64,000 bases of DNA from an uncultured Cellvibrio sp. (lineage in GTDB: Bacteria > Pseudomonadota > Gammaproteobacteria > Pseudomonadales > Cellvibrionaceae): the NCBI GenBank assembly GCA_946481095.1, contig CAMLML010000012.1:6680-70679 (forward strand), in the 5' to 3' direction. Of the stretch, positions 1 to 8,797 are shown piece by piece. The stretch's first letter is position 1. Every line of letters starts with the position of its first letter. The notes beneath the pieces were generated by a model. That model did not search any database. It saw nothing but the letters and a program-made list of their open reading frames with translations, and was not told the DNA's origin. The position numbers and the translations under genes were made by a program.

Positions 1-865
1 ACCAAAACAGGAAAAACCACCAGACGCCATCAGTCATGAATTTTCCGAATGCGAATGCCCAGGTTTGTCGGTAACCCAGCAGTGTTCCCCACGAAGTCTT
101 TACTTCATCCCCGGTATTCTCGGCAGCATCGACATCAGAGTTGATATAAGCCAACTCCGATGGTTTCAGGCGCTTTTGCTCACTGGGTTTGTCATACCAT
201 ACCCACCAGAAACCTATCCATGCAAAACCAATGATACCTACGGCAATAAAGGCCCATTCCCATCCCCACATAACACCGATTACGGGTACTGTCAGAGGGG
301 CCAGAATTGCGCCCACATTGGCACCCGAATTGAAAATACCTGTGGCAAAAGAGCGTTCTTTTTTCGGGAAATATTCAGCGGTGGCTTTGATCGCCGCAGG
401 GAAGTTACCTGCTTCACCAAAAGCCAGAACTGCACGTGCAATCATAAAGCCTGCAACTGAGTAGGCAGTGATGGCGGCGGCTCCATTGACTGTGCCATTT
501 TCCTGATTGATGTCGGCCAGCCCAATCCAGCTCAATACTGTGTAGAAAGCAGCGCCCATGTCATAAGCGAATGCATGGATGGCGGCGCCAAAAGACCAGA
601 TCGCAATTGCCCATATATATCCATTTTTGGTGCCGAATTTATCGATGAATCTACCTGCAAACACCATGGAGACGGCGTATACAAAAGTAAACAACGAAGT
701 AATGTTGCCGTAGTCGTTATTGTTCCATGCATAAAGTTGCATCAGCTCGGGTGATAACAGGCTGAGTACCTGGCGATCAAGATAGTTGACTGTTGTGGCA
801 AAAAATAACAATCCACATATTGTCCAGCGATAATTTCCCACAGCGTTTTGTGTTGAATGGTTCAT
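1..865 (-). CDS. exuT: ExuT-type hexuronate MFS transporter (3' end cut by window)
   Basis: Inner-membrane major facilitator permease expected to import galacturonate and glucuronate with protons. Reading from the ATG at 865 gives about 288 residues with the N-terminal signature TVNYLDRQVLSLLSPEL and several hydrophobic helices. The loop YRQTWAFAFGKFMTDGVWWF is typical of ExuT near the centre of the protein. The frame is open to position 1, so the last third is missing from the window. It lies just downstream of uxaC on the same strand, and import followed by isomerisation makes a coherent hexuronate pathway. A strong hairpin separates the two genes, so exuT expression may be uncoupled from uxaC. 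Confidence is high for the family, slightly lower for exact substrate. Confidence 0.9.
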   Translation of the reverse strand, partial: MNHSTQNAVGNYRWTICGLLFFATTVNYLDRQVLSLLSPELMQLYAWNNNDYGNITSLFTFVYAVSMVFAGRFIDKFGTKNGYIWAIAIWSFGAAIHAFAYDMGAAFYTVLSWIGLADINQENGTVNGAAAITAYSVAGFMIARAVLAFGEAGNFPAAIKATAEYFPKKERSFATGIFNSGANVGAILAPLTVPVIGVMWGWEWAFIAVGIIGFAWIGFWWVWYDKPSEQKRLKPSELAYINSDVDAAENTGDEVKTSWGTLLGYRQTWAFAFGKFMTDGVWWFFLFW

Positions 866-921
866 ATTATTCACTTCTTTATAGTTTTCATTTAATTTCA
901 TTAATGACGTCAACAAAAAAT

Positions 922-970
922 AAATCTCTGATCTTCTACCTTGTTCAACAAGGTAGAAGATCAGAGATTT
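922..970 (-). terminator. Perfect 22-bp hairpin between uxaC and exuT
   Basis: The arms at 922-943 and 949-970 are perfect reverse complements with a 5-nt loop. Read in the direction of uxaC (minus strand) the right-hand side is followed by TTATTTTTTG, which resembles an intrinsic terminator. It starts only about 7 bases after the uxaC stop codon. The stem is longer than most terminators, so it could also be a repeat or RNA-processing site. Confidence 0.75.
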
Positions 971-976
971 TGCTGA

Positions 977-2392
977 TTAATCAGGTACTACAAAAGGAAA
1001 ATAGGCTTTGGCATTGTTGAAACAGATGTCCTGAATCATTTTGCCGACCATTTTTGTGTCGTTGGGTACCAAGCCTTTTGCCATGTCACGGCCAAAAATT
1101 CCGCACAAAATTCTGCGGAAATATTCATGTCGTGAATAGCTCAGGAAGCTGCGACTGTCAGTCAGCATACCCACAAAGCGGCTCAAAAGACCTAATTGAC
1201 TCAGGGCTTCAATTTGACGGGTCATGCCCTCCATTTGATCGAGGAACCACCAACCACTGCCGAACTGGATCTTGCCAGCAGATGAACCATCCTGGAAATT
1301 ACCGATCATGGTACCCAGAACTTCATTGTCACGTGGGTTCAGGTTGTAAAGTATGGTCTTGGCCAATTTGTTCTGATCATCAAGACGACCCAAAAATTTT
1401 GCCAGTGGTTTTGCGTAGTTGTGGTCACCAATGGAATCAAAACCTGTGTCTGGACCAAGTGTGCGATAGAGTCGAGGGTTGTTATTGCGGATCGCCCCTA
1501 TGTGAAATTGTTGCACCCAACCTTTGGCGTGATCCTGTAGTGCAAATTCCACCATCATGGCCGATTGAAATTTCTCGATTTCAATTGCATCCAGATCTTT
1601 GTTGCTACGGATTTTCAGGAAGATTTGTTTGATTTCAGCATCCGTGTAGTCGGCGGCGTAAACAGTTTCCAGTCCGTGGTCGGACAGGCGGCATCCATTT
1701 GCATGGAAATAGTCGTGGCGAATGTTCAATGCTTTCATCAGATCATCAAAAGTTTTGATATCGACATCGGCAACAGCTGCCAAACGATCTATATATTTGT
1801 TGTAGGATTCTGCATTTTCCACTGCCATGGCACGGTCAGGGCGCCAGGTAGGTAACATCGCAGTTTTGAATGATTTATCAGCGGCTGTGGTTTTGTGATG
1901 GGCCAAATCATGTATCGGGTCATCTGTTGTACAAACCAGTTTGACTTTGGCTTGTGTCATTAAGCCGCGCGCAGAGAATTCGGGGGTGGACAATAATGCA
2001 TTACATTCATCCCAGGTGCGTTTGGCAGTACCGGAGTCCAATAAGCGATCTGTGATGCCGAAAGGTTTTCGCAGTTCCAGATGTGTCCAGTGGTATAAGG
2101 GATTGCGTAATGTATAGGGAACAGTGGCACACCATTGTTCAAACTTTTCCCAGTCGCCAGCGTCACCAGTACAGTAGCGTTCATCAACACCGTTTGAGCG
2201 CATGGCCCGCCATTTGTAATGGTCACCGGCCAGCCAGACTTCATATAGATTGCGGAATTGTTTGTTTGCGCCTACTTGCTCCGGAGGGAGGTGACAGTGG
2301 TAGTCAATGATAGGCATGTCTTTGGCGTACTCGTGAAACAACACCTTGGCTTGAGGTGTATCGAGCAAAAAATCGTCGTGGATAAAACTCAT
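977..2392 (-). CDS. uxaC: Glucuronate/galacturonate isomerase
   Basis: UxaC converts D-glucuronate to fructuronate and D-galacturonate to tagaturonate, the first cytoplasmic step of hexuronate catabolism. The protein has 471 residues, the normal family length. Motifs include MSFIHDDFLLDTPQAKVLFH at the N-terminus, the metal-ligand region DYHCHLPPEQ near residue 30 and the C-terminal DSRSFLSYSRHEYFRR. The start ATG has a GAGGA box about 9 bases upstream. The hexuronate transporter lies directly downstream. Together they suggest growth on pectin or glucuronoxylan breakdown products. No regulator gene is visible in the window. Confidence 0.97.
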   Translation of the reverse strand: MSFIHDDFLLDTPQAKVLFHEYAKDMPIIDYHCHLPPEQVGANKQFRNLYEVWLAGDHYKWRAMRSNGVDERYCTGDAGDWEKFEQWCATVPYTLRNPLYHWTHLELRKPFGITDRLLDSGTAKRTWDECNALLSTPEFSARGLMTQAKVKLVCTTDDPIHDLAHHKTTAADKSFKTAMLPTWRPDRAMAVENAESYNKYIDRLAAVADVDIKTFDDLMKALNIRHDYFHANGCRLSDHGLETVYAADYTDAEIKQIFLKIRSNKDLDAIEIEKFQSAMMVEFALQDHAKGWVQQFHIGAIRNNNPRLYRTLGPDTGFDSIGDHNYAKPLAKFLGRLDDQNKLAKTILYNLNPRDNEVLGTMIGNFQDGSSAGKIQFGSGWWFLDQMEGMTRQIEALSQLGLLSRFVGMLTDSRSFLSYSRHEYFRRILCGIFGRDMAKGLVPNDTKMVGKMIQDICFNNAKAYFPFVVPD

Positions 2393-2693
2393 GAATGCAA
2401 ATCCTCAATTATTCTGTCAGTCGGTGATATTACACAGCTGAAAGAGAATGACCAGAATGATTGACCGAGGTTTGCCTGACGCTGTGGGGTTACCCTTGTA
2501 CATATGTTGCTATGTTGCAACTTGGCGCACAGTCTAATCGGTTATGCCGTAAGTTTCCATTTGCTCATATAATTTTTGCGTGAGTTTTTTGTCATAAGGC
2601 TAATTGTGTTGCAGATGGACTTCATCCGGAGTCTGTTAGAATGGCCTCAATCACGCTAATCAATAGTTCCTGTAAATAAAAAAGGCTTGGCTA
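2393..2693. other. Divergent intergenic region uxaC / trpD-like
   Basis: About 300 bases between two divergent genes and therefore expected to hold promoters for both. I see no convincing ORF, RNA gene or long palindrome here, and I could not identify a hexuronate-repressor operator with confidence. Confidence 0.5.
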
Positions 2694-3734
2694 ATGAGTT
2701 ACAAAAATATTCTTATCAGCTTGACTCAGGGAAAGCACCTTGCACGTGAAGATGTGCAGTTGGTTGTCAGTGAAATGCTCGCAGGGAAATATTCACCGGC
2801 ACAGGTTGCGGTGTTTTTCGTGGCTTTGGGAATGAATCGTGAAACAGCTGAAGAACTGATGGGAGCTGCCCTCGCTGTGCGGCAACACATTGATCCGAGA
2901 ACTTATGGGCCGGAACAGTTTGTGGCTATCAGCAGAACCGGGAATGATCTGCTGGGTGTATTTGATGTTGCTATTGCCAGTGCTTTTGCCGCAGCTGCTA
3001 CAGGTTGCAGATTGGTGTTACATGATGGTCGTATAGGTGCAAGTCGCCGTATCGGTTCCCGGTTGTTGGAGGCTGCAGGTATTCGATCTGTATTAACACC
3101 GGAACAGATTCAGGAGTGCATAGATAATATCGGTGTGGGTTTTACCCTCGGTGCTTCGGGTTATGGTTTACCCGCGGACTCTTTTGAAGCGCTGGAGCAA
3201 ATCGATGTTCCAACCCTGGTGGATGTGTTAAATCTCGTGGCTGTTCCTTTTCAGGCAAAACGCTATCTGATTGGGGTTAAGGATGCTGCTTTACTCCGGC
3301 CGGTCGCTGAATTATTTCTCGCGCTGGGTGCGGAAAGATTGATGGTGGTTAACGGCGTTGATGGCCTGGATGCGATTAGTCTGGCAACAGAAACCAAAGT
3401 TGTTGAATTGAACAGAGGGAAAATAACGGACTATTCCATTATTCCGGATGATTTCGGTGTTCAGGCCAAAAGTCTTACTGGTTTATTGCAGGAGTCTGCA
3501 AATGAATCGCTCTTGTTGATTCAGGATGCATTGGGTAATCGTCGGGGGCACTACGCCGAAAAAGCCGCTGACATTATTATTTTAAATGCGGGTGCTGCAA
3601 TTTATGTGAGTGGCGTGGCAGACAGTTTGCGGCATGGTGTGAGCCTCGCCAGAGAAGTGGTGGCCAATACCAAAGCGGGAGAAAAAATTCGTCAGATGGC
3701 TTTGTTCTCCCAGGGATTTAAAAATAAATCTTGA
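2694..3734 (+). CDS. Divergent TrpD paralogue (anthranilate phosphoribosyltransferase fold)
   Basis: The 346-residue protein has the overall TrpD architecture: an N-terminal helical domain, then the nucleoside phosphorylase-like domain with FDVAIASAFAAAATG and the C-terminal ILNAGAAIYVSGVADSLRHG, which matches the TrpD C-terminal signature. The catalytic motifs have changed. The phosphoribosyl-pyrophosphate loop GTGGD reads RTGND at residues 81-85. The KHGNR region reads LHDGR (109-113). The metal-binding GLDE reads GLDA at 224-227, and the conserved arginine region with FNxLGPLxNP is absent. No trp genes are nearby. It is probably not a functional anthranilate phosphoribosyltransferase; a regulatory, nucleic-acid binding or different transferase role is possible. 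Its neighbours give no functional clue. Confidence 0.75.
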   Translation: MSYKNILISLTQGKHLAREDVQLVVSEMLAGKYSPAQVAVFFVALGMNRETAEELMGAALAVRQHIDPRTYGPEQFVAISRTGNDLLGVFDVAIASAFAAAATGCRLVLHDGRIGASRRIGSRLLEAAGIRSVLTPEQIQECIDNIGVGFTLGASGYGLPADSFEALEQIDVPTLVDVLNLVAVPFQAKRYLIGVKDAALLRPVAELFLALGAERLMVVNGVDGLDAISLATETKVVELNRGKITDYSIIPDDFGVQAKSLTGLLQESANESLLLIQDALGNRRGHYAEKAADIIILNAGAAIYVSGVADSLRHGVSLAREVVANTKAGEKIRQMALFSQGFKNKS

Positions 3735-3746
3735 TAACTTGTGGGA

Positions 3747-4283
3747 TTAATCCAAACGTTTGATACAGAGTTGCACGCTGCCAACCTTTATACCCCATTT
3801 GGTCAGGATGGATTCATTTAGCAAGGTGTTTTTATCAATCAGCCACATCCAATCTTTTACCTTTAACAGCAGGTTATTGTCTTTGTATTTAACCTTAAGT
3901 TGATACTCAAGATGTAATGCGTTGCCAATATAATTTCCCTGTGCTTTACCCACTACATCATTCGCGGTTGCAGTTAATTTGTTATTTTCATCCAGTGTCA
4001 TAATCCAGGTTCGATGCTGGATTTCGCCATCACTAAATAGAAATTCTTCTTTTAATTCGCCCTTGCCATTTTCCCAATGGCCCTTGATGTCCGCAACAAA
4101 ATAGCGAGTCACTTTACCACTGCGATTTTTCACCACTCCATGTGCTGTCAGTCGGCCATTAAAAAATTCTTCGGGTTTAAACTGTGGTGTGTTTTTACCA
4201 TAATCAGACAGGGAAACACTTGAGCAGGCAGTTAGCCAGAAGCCAAGGCTGGCAATAGCCGCGCACAGAATGATAACTTTCAT
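3747..4283 (-). CDS. DUF3833 family lipoprotein
   Basis: A 178-residue protein with an N-terminal signal ending in the lipobox LTAC, so it is predicted to be lipid-anchored in the envelope. The mature part reads FKPEEFFNGRLTAHGVVKNR, then SGKVTRYFVADIKGHWENGKG and a conserved TANDVVGKAQGNYIGNA stretch, which together are typical of DUF3833. The function of this family is unknown; the fold is likely lipocalin-like beta structure. The gene is convergent with the trpD-like gene, with only 12 bases between the two ends. Confidence 0.85.
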   Translation of the reverse strand: MKVIILCAAIASLGFWLTACSSVSLSDYGKNTPQFKPEEFFNGRLTAHGVVKNRSGKVTRYFVADIKGHWENGKGELKEEFLFSDGEIQHRTWIMTLDENNKLTATANDVVGKAQGNYIGNALHLEYQLKVKYKDNNLLLKVKDWMWLIDKNTLLNESILTKWGIKVGSVQLCIKRLD

Positions 4284-4360
4284 GGTTAAGCCTCACACCC
4301 CTATATTCAACTTCAATATGGCTTATACGTTATGAAATTGAAAATAGTTGTGTGGTGGTG

Positions 4361-5320
4361 TCAAGCTATAGGCAGGTCAGATGTCGCTTTGCAGTACTCG
4401 TCATGTATTTTCTGGACAGAAAATGCTTTTTCGTGGACTTCCCCTGATCCCAATTCCATTAAAAATTTACAAGAAGCGAAGTCCTTCGCTTTGGTTTCGT
4501 AACGCTTCACCCACTCAATCCGAAAGGGCATATTTTCATTCGCGATTGGCCAAACTCCCGGTCTGGGTTTTAAATTTTGTGAAATCCCGATGCGCCAGGG
4601 TTTGGGGCTTATTCGAGCACGAAAACAATTTTGGTTGACGCATAGGGTTCGGTAAAGAGGATCTGTTTTGAATTGTTCGTTAAATTTTTTTGCTTCTTCT
4701 GATTTCGGATCAAACAGCTGATGCAATGCGAGAATGCGATAACCATTCGGTGTTCGATAAACTCTTATGCGCCAATCCGGATGCTTGGCAACAATCGATT
4801 TTATCAATTCCAGATGTTCAGTTTCGTAGTCAGGCTTTTTGAAAATAAACCGTTTGTAGATGTTGGAAAAAACAGGTGTTAAAAATAGTGAAACAAAAAC
4901 CAGTTTTGACATGCCTGCTACGAATACCAGAATGCATGAAATAACTAGCAAGGCTAAAAATATCATTCCACTTTTATCGTTGTTAATTTCCGGAAAATCA
5001 ATATCACCAAATAAAACGTTTGGCGTATTTAGGCAAAGTGCGCCATAGGAATTGCGTGTGATAATTTCATCATTAATTTTTGTAATAATTTCTTCACGTA
5101 TTGGAACGCCGTCATCCGCATCGTAAGCTAATTTGGTTTCCAGTCGTTTAATTTTCTCATTTTTTTTAAATTTTTCGAAGGCTGCAGTGACTCTCTCTAT
5201 TGCATGATTTTCTGCATCTTGCTGACTGGTATTGGACCAACCATAACGCCTTATGGTTGCTTTTCGGCCATTGTGTTCAAATTTTTGTTTTGATTCTGCC
5301 CAAAATTCTGGAACCAGCAT
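4361..5320 (-). CDS. Conserved membrane protein of unknown function with DxD/H motifs
   Basis: ATG at 5320 is preferred over the GTG two codons earlier because AGGAG sits 5 bases before it; this gives 319 residues. An N-terminal soluble part contains RRYGWSNTSQQDAENHA and ADDGVPIREEI, then NVLFGDIDFPE. Two closely spaced hydrophobic helices follow at roughly residues 118-155. The C-terminal soluble part has HPDWRIRVYRTPNGYRILAL, then H and FDP, and a Cys-containing CVNQNCFRARISPKPWRIGI segment. From memory this layout recurs in proteobacterial hypothetical proteins. The DxD followed by a tyrosine/arginine-rich strand and a histidine is faintly like archaeo-eukaryotic primase motifs, but that is speculation. 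Confidence 0.7.
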   Translation of the reverse strand: MLVPEFWAESKQKFEHNGRKATIRRYGWSNTSQQDAENHAIERVTAAFEKFKKNEKIKRLETKLAYDADDGVPIREEIITKINDEIITRNSYGALCLNTPNVLFGDIDFPEINNDKSGMIFLALLVISCILVFVAGMSKLVFVSLFLTPVFSNIYKRFIFKKPDYETEHLELIKSIVAKHPDWRIRVYRTPNGYRILALHQLFDPKSEEAKKFNEQFKTDPLYRTLCVNQNCFRARISPKPWRIGISQNLKPRPGVWPIANENMPFRIEWVKRYETKAKDFASCKFLMELGSGEVHEKAFSVQKIHDEYCKATSDLPIA

Positions 5321-5338
5321 ATTCACTCCTGTGGATTG

Positions 5339-5356
5339 CCTCTCCCGAAGGAGAGG
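5339..5356. repeat. Short GC-rich inverted repeat downstream of the membrane-protein promoter side of ilvD
   Basis: Arms CCTCTCC (5339-5345) and GGAGAGG (5350-5356) with a 4-nt loop. It shares the CCTCTCCC core of the larger palindromic repeats at 29.5, 38.5 and 46.1 kb and is probably a remnant or minimal copy of that family. It lies between ilvD and the membrane protein gene downstream of it. Confidence 0.5.
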
Positions 5357-5405
5357 AATAATTGATTGGCATTTATTAATTGGAATTATTGGTGACGAGA
5401 CAAAA

Positions 5406-7250
5406 TCAATCCAGCTTGCTTAAATCCCGCACTGCACCTTTGTCCGCACTCATCGCCAACATTGCATAAGCTTTTAACGATGCAGTGACTTTGCGTGGAC
5501 GAATTTCTGTTGGTTTCCAGGCTTTGGAACCTTTTGCTTCCATCGCTTTGCGGCGCGCATCCAATTCGGCATCGGTGAGTTTTACATTGATGCTTCTGTT
5601 CGGAATATCGATGTGAATAATATCGCCGGTTTCGACGAAACCAATTGCACCGCCTGCGGCTGCTTCAGGTGAAACGTGGCCAATACTTAAACCGGATGTG
5701 CCACCGGAAAAACGACCATCAGTTAACAAAGCACATTCTTTTCCAAGACCTTGTGATTTTAAATAACTGGTTGGGTACAACATTTCTTGCATGCCGGGGC
5801 CGCCGCGTGGGCCTTCGTAACGGATTACAACCACATCGCCCGCTTTTACTTTTCCGTCGAGAATATCTTTTACGGCTTGATCCTGACTTTCAACAACATA
5901 AGCCGGGCCTTCAAATACCCAAATGGATTCATCAACGCCGGATGTTTTTACTACGCAACCATCAATGGCGATATTGCCTTTGAGTACAGCGAGCCCGCCT
6001 TCTTTCGAATAAGCGTGTTTGACAGAACGAATACAACCTTCAACACGATCTGCATCGAGCGACGGCCAGCGAGTTGCTTGACTGAATGCAACTTGTGTTG
6101 GAATTCCCGCAGGGCCAGCTTTATAAAATGTGGCAACAGCTTCTGATGAGGTGACAGTAATGTCCCACTTATCCAAAGCTTCTTGAAATGTTTTGCTGTG
6201 CACAGTGGGAATGTCGTTGTGCAACAAACCACCGCGATTTAATTCAGCCAGAATACTCATCACACCGCCAGCGCGATGCACATCTTCCATATGATATTTT
6301 TGTGTGTTGGGCGCGACCTTACAAAGTTGTGGCACTTTGCGGCTCATGCGATCCACATCAAACATAGTGAAAGGCACTTCACCTTCCTGAGCGGCTGCTA
6401 ACAAATGCAAAATGGTATTGGTGGAACCACCCATCGCAATATCCAATGCCATGGCATTTTCAAATGCCTTAAAACTGGCGATTGAACGTGGCAAAACTGA
6501 TTCGTCATCTTGTTCGTAATAACGTTTGGTGATTTCAACAATGCGACGACCTGCTTCCAAAAATAATTGTTCGCGATCCGCGTGTGTTGCCAACAAAGAA
6601 CCGTTACCGGGTAAAGATAAACCCAATGCTTCAGTCAAACAGTTCATCGAGTTTGCAGTAAACATTCCCGAACAAGAACCGCAAGTCGGGCAAGCAGAGC
6701 GTTCGTAAGCCTCTACTTTTTCATCTGATGCATTTTTATCAGTACCGATAACAATCGCATCCACGAGGTCGAGTTTGTGATCAGCCAAACGTGTTTTACC
6801 GGCTTCCATCGGCCCGCCGGAAACAAAAATCACCGGGATATTCAAACGCATCGCCGCCATCAACATACCGGGGGTGATTTTGTCGCAGTTGGAAATACAA
6901 ACTATGGCATCGGCACAGTGTGCATTCACCATATATTCGACTGAATCCGCAATGATGTCGCGTGAAGGTAAGCTGTAAAGCATGCCATCATGTCCCATCG
7001 CAATACCGTCATCCACCGCAATAGTATTGAATTCTTTGGCGACACCACCGACTTTCTCAATTTCACGCGCAACCAATTGTCCCAAATCTTTCAAATGCAC
7101 ATGACCCGGAACAAATTGGGTAAAGGAATTGGCTATCGCAATAATCGGCTTCTGGAAATCCTCATCTTTCATACCCGTGGCGCGCCACAAAGCGCGTGCG
7201 CCCGCCATATTGCGGCCAGATGTGGTGGTTTTGGAACGATAAACCGGCAT
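5406..7250 (-). CDS. ilvD: Dihydroxy-acid dehydratase
   Basis: IlvD dehydrates 2,3-dihydroxy-isovalerate and its isoleucine homologue to the 2-keto acids in branched-chain amino acid synthesis, using an iron-sulfur cluster and Mg. The 614-residue length equals the usual bacterial enzyme. Visible motifs are the cluster cysteines in [20 protein letters not shown] and [19 protein letters not shown], the N-terminal [20 protein letters not shown], and [14 protein letters not shown] near the C-terminus. A GAGG-type ribosome site precedes the ATG. The partner aminotransferase ilvE is 30 kb away. Confidence 0.98.
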   Translation of the reverse strand: MPVYRSKTTTSGRNMAGARALWRATGMKDEDFQKPIIAIANSFTQFVPGHVHLKDLGQLVAREIEKVGGVAKEFNTIAVDDGIAMGHDGMLYSLPSRDIIADSVEYMVNAHCADAIVCISNCDKITPGMLMAAMRLNIPVIFVSGGPMEAGKTRLADHKLDLVDAIVIGTDKNASDEKVEAYERSACPTCGSCSGMFTANSMNCLTEALGLSLPGNGSLLATHADREQLFLEAGRRIVEITKRYYEQDDESVLPRSIASFKAFENAMALDIAMGGSTNTILHLLAAAQEGEVPFTMFDVDRMSRKVPQLCKVAPNTQKYHMEDVHRAGGVMSILAELNRGGLLHNDIPTVHSKTFQEALDKWDITVTSSEAVATFYKAGPAGIPTQVAFSQATRWPSLDADRVEGCIRSVKHAYSKEGGLAVLKGNIAIDGCVVKTSGVDESIWVFEGPAYVVESQDQAVKDILDGKVKAGDVVVIRYEGPRGGPGMQEMLYPTSYLKSQGLGKECALLTDGRFSGGTSGLSIGHVSPEAAAGGAIGFVETGDIIHIDIPNRSINVKLTDAELDARRKAMEAKGSKAWKPTEIRPRKVTASLKAYAMLAMSADKGAVRDLSKLD

Positions 7251-7344
7251 AAAAACCTCGAATTCTATTGGTGCAGGGAAAGACGCTCATGGTAGCAGAA
7301 GTTAACAAGTGCTTGGCTAACCTGATGAGCTTGGCTAAGATGCT

Positions 7345-7361
7345 GTATACCTGATGTATAT
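7345..7361. promoter_or_regulatory. Probable VapB operator upstream of vapBC
   Basis: TATAC (7346-7350) and GTATA (7356-7360) form a 5-bp inverted repeat with 5-nt spacing, ending 15 bases before the vapB start. VapB/MraZ-fold antitoxins commonly bind such AT-rich palindromes to autorepress. A 10-bp direct repeat, GCTTGGCTAA, at 7311 and 7329 lies just upstream. The assignment is inferred from position. Confidence 0.4.
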
Positions 7362-7375
7362 AGTTGGAGGTTGCC

Positions 7376-7609
7376 ATGTCTGTAGGTTCAGTGTTCATCA
7401 ATAACCGCACCCAATCGGTTCGATTGCCTGCCGATTCCCGTTTTCCGGAAGGCGTAAAAAAAGTCTTGGTACGTGTAGTGGGGGAGGATCGAATTTTGTC
7501 GCCAATCAATAAAACCTGGGACAGTTTTTTCTTGTCTGACGATCAGGTTTCTGATGATTTTATGACAGAGCGTGCTTCACAAGAACAATCAAAAAGGGAA
7601 GATTTTTAA
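7376..7609 (+). CDS. vapB: VapB-type antitoxin
   Basis: A 77-residue protein starting at the ATG that has GGAGG 5 bases upstream (an upstream TTG in the same frame overlaps that site and is rejected). The N-terminal half, [20 protein letters not shown], followed by [17 protein letters not shown], is the swapped-hairpin DNA-binding domain of VapB antitoxins. The acidic C-terminal tail would wrap around the VapC toxin. The toxin gene starts 17 bases downstream. The pair should autoregulate from the palindrome just upstream. Confidence 0.9.
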   Translation: MSVGSVFINNRTQSVRLPADSRFPEGVKKVLVRVVGEDRILSPINKTWDSFFLSDDQVSDDFMTERASQEQSKREDF

Positions 7610-7626
7610 TTCAGGAGATCAGTGTA

Positions 7627-8025
7627 GTGCTGAAATATTTGTTGGATACTAATATTGTAATTTATGTAATCAAACGCAAGCCGGTCAGTGCATTGGAAAC
7701 CTTTAATCGTCATTCGGGGCAGCTTGCGATTAGCTCCATTACTCTTGCTGAATTAATTCATGGTGCAGAAAAAAGCGAGCAAACCGAAAAAAATTTACGG
7801 TTGGTGGAAGATTTTACATCACGTCTTGTCGTGTTGGATTATGATACAAAAGCCGCCGCGCATTACGGCAACATTCGTGCTGAGTTAGAGCAAGCAGGAA
7901 AAATGATTGGCGTAAATGATTTGCATATTGCCGGGCATGCACGCAGCGAAGGATTAATTTTAGTAACCAATAATTTGAGAGAGTTTGAAAGAGTGACCGG
8001 TTTGCGCATGGAAAATTGGGTGTAG
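7627..8025 (+). CDS. vapC: VapC PIN-domain ribonuclease toxin
   Basis: A 132-residue PIN-domain endoribonuclease that would cleave tRNA or rRNA when freed from VapB. The start is GTG with a CAGGAG box about 10 bases upstream. Acidic active-site residues are seen in LLDTNIVIY (residue 7), the glutamate of ITLAELIHGAEKS, and the aspartate of GVNDLHIAGHA. The terminal LVTNNLREFERVTGL block is typical of the MvpT/VapC subgroup. All catalytic positions look intact, so the system is probably active. Confidence 0.93.
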   Translation: MLKYLLDTNIVIYVIKRKPVSALETFNRHSGQLAISSITLAELIHGAEKSEQTEKNLRLVEDFTSRLVVLDYDTKAAAHYGNIRAELEQAGKMIGVNDLHIAGHARSEGLILVTNNLREFERVTGLRMENWV

Positions 8026-8028
8026 CTT

Positions 8029-8388
8029 TTAAAAATCAAATGGGTCTCGCGGTAGTAAATTGGTAAAGGCTGTTCCGCAATAAATACATTTACCAGTTGT
8101 AATGGGGCTGGTTTGTTGGCATTTATGGCATTGCGCTTTGGGTGTTTTACGCGTGGCTTTTTTCTCGATAGTTAAGGCTATCTCTTTTCTGAGTGAGTCA
8201 TCATCAAGAGCAAGTTTGTTTTGCAATATTTGCCACATGGCTTCAGTGGCTTCAGATAGTTTGTAATATTTTTTCTCCAATAAATCAATGCGAGATTCCA
8301 GATTTTCTGATTTACGGGAATTATCCTGCGATGATTTTTGCAATTCAGTATTAATAGCGGCGTCAGCAGCATGGTGAAATTGATCCAT
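8029..8388 (-). CDS. Small coiled-coil protein with C-terminal zinc ribbon
   Basis: Starting at the ATG with a CAGGAG box 7 bases upstream gives 119 residues (a longer N-terminal extension is in frame but lacks a ribosome site). Residues about 25-85 are charged and heptad-like, suggesting a coiled coil. Near the C-terminus, CHKC and CIYC, 13 residues apart, form a zinc ribbon like that of many adaptor proteins. I do not recognise the family. The gene is convergent with vapC (3 bases apart) and upstream of no obvious partner. Confidence 0.65.
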   Translation of the reverse strand: MDQFHHAADAAINTELQKSSQDNSRKSENLESRIDLLEKKYYKLSEATEAMWQILQNKLALDDDSLRKEIALTIEKKATRKTPKAQCHKCQQTSPITTGKCIYCGTAFTNLLPRDPFDF

Positions 8389-8419
8389 TATTGTCTCCTG
8401 AAAAAAATAGTAATTTCGA

Positions 8420-8788
8420 TTATTGTAAAGAATGCAACCCAATCATATTCCCTTCAGTGTCATATGCCAGTGTGATGAAGCCATATTGCCCAATTGAGAA
8501 TTTGGTTTTTTCAATGCGACCGCCAAATTCCACAATTCGTTTTTCTTCTGTCGAACAATCCTTGCAACTAAAATAAACGATAGTGCTGTTTCTGCCAGCA
8601 GGGAACCCGGGTATATGAACAAGGCTGCCGGAGGTGCCTGGGTGCATCTTATTCAGTGGAAAGCCCCACATCTCAATACCGGAAGAATCCAATCGCATCA
8701 GTCGATTTTGGAAAACACCTTCGTAAAATTTTTTTGCGCGTTGCATATCATCAACATAAATTTCAAACCAGCCCACTGGATTAGCCAT
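8420..8788 (-). CDS. VOC (glyoxalase/bleomycin-resistance) family protein
   Basis: A 122-residue single VOC domain. The N-terminal PVGWFEIYVDDMQRAKKFYE is the classic first beta-alpha-beta module, and GRIEKTKFSIGQYGFITLAY with DTEGNMIGLHS closes the second module. Metal-binding residues are partly kept: a glutamate in FEIYV and a histidine near the C-terminus. The substrate is unknown; members act as lyases, dioxygenases or antibiotic-binding proteins. An AGGAAA site precedes the ATG, and the gene is 9 bases from the acetyltransferase gene, so the two may be co-transcribed. Confidence 0.85.
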   Translation of the reverse strand: MANPVGWFEIYVDDMQRAKKFYEGVFQNRLMRLDSSGIEMWGFPLNKMHPGTSGSLVHIPGFPAGRNSTIVYFSCKDCSTEEKRIVEFGGRIEKTKFSIGQYGFITLAYDTEGNMIGLHSLQ

Positions 8789-8797
8789 AATCTTTTC

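Noticed and set aside
1054..1632. 192-codon frame antisense to uxaC
   Set aside because: Frame shadow of a highly conserved gene; composition and lack of motifs argue against it being real.
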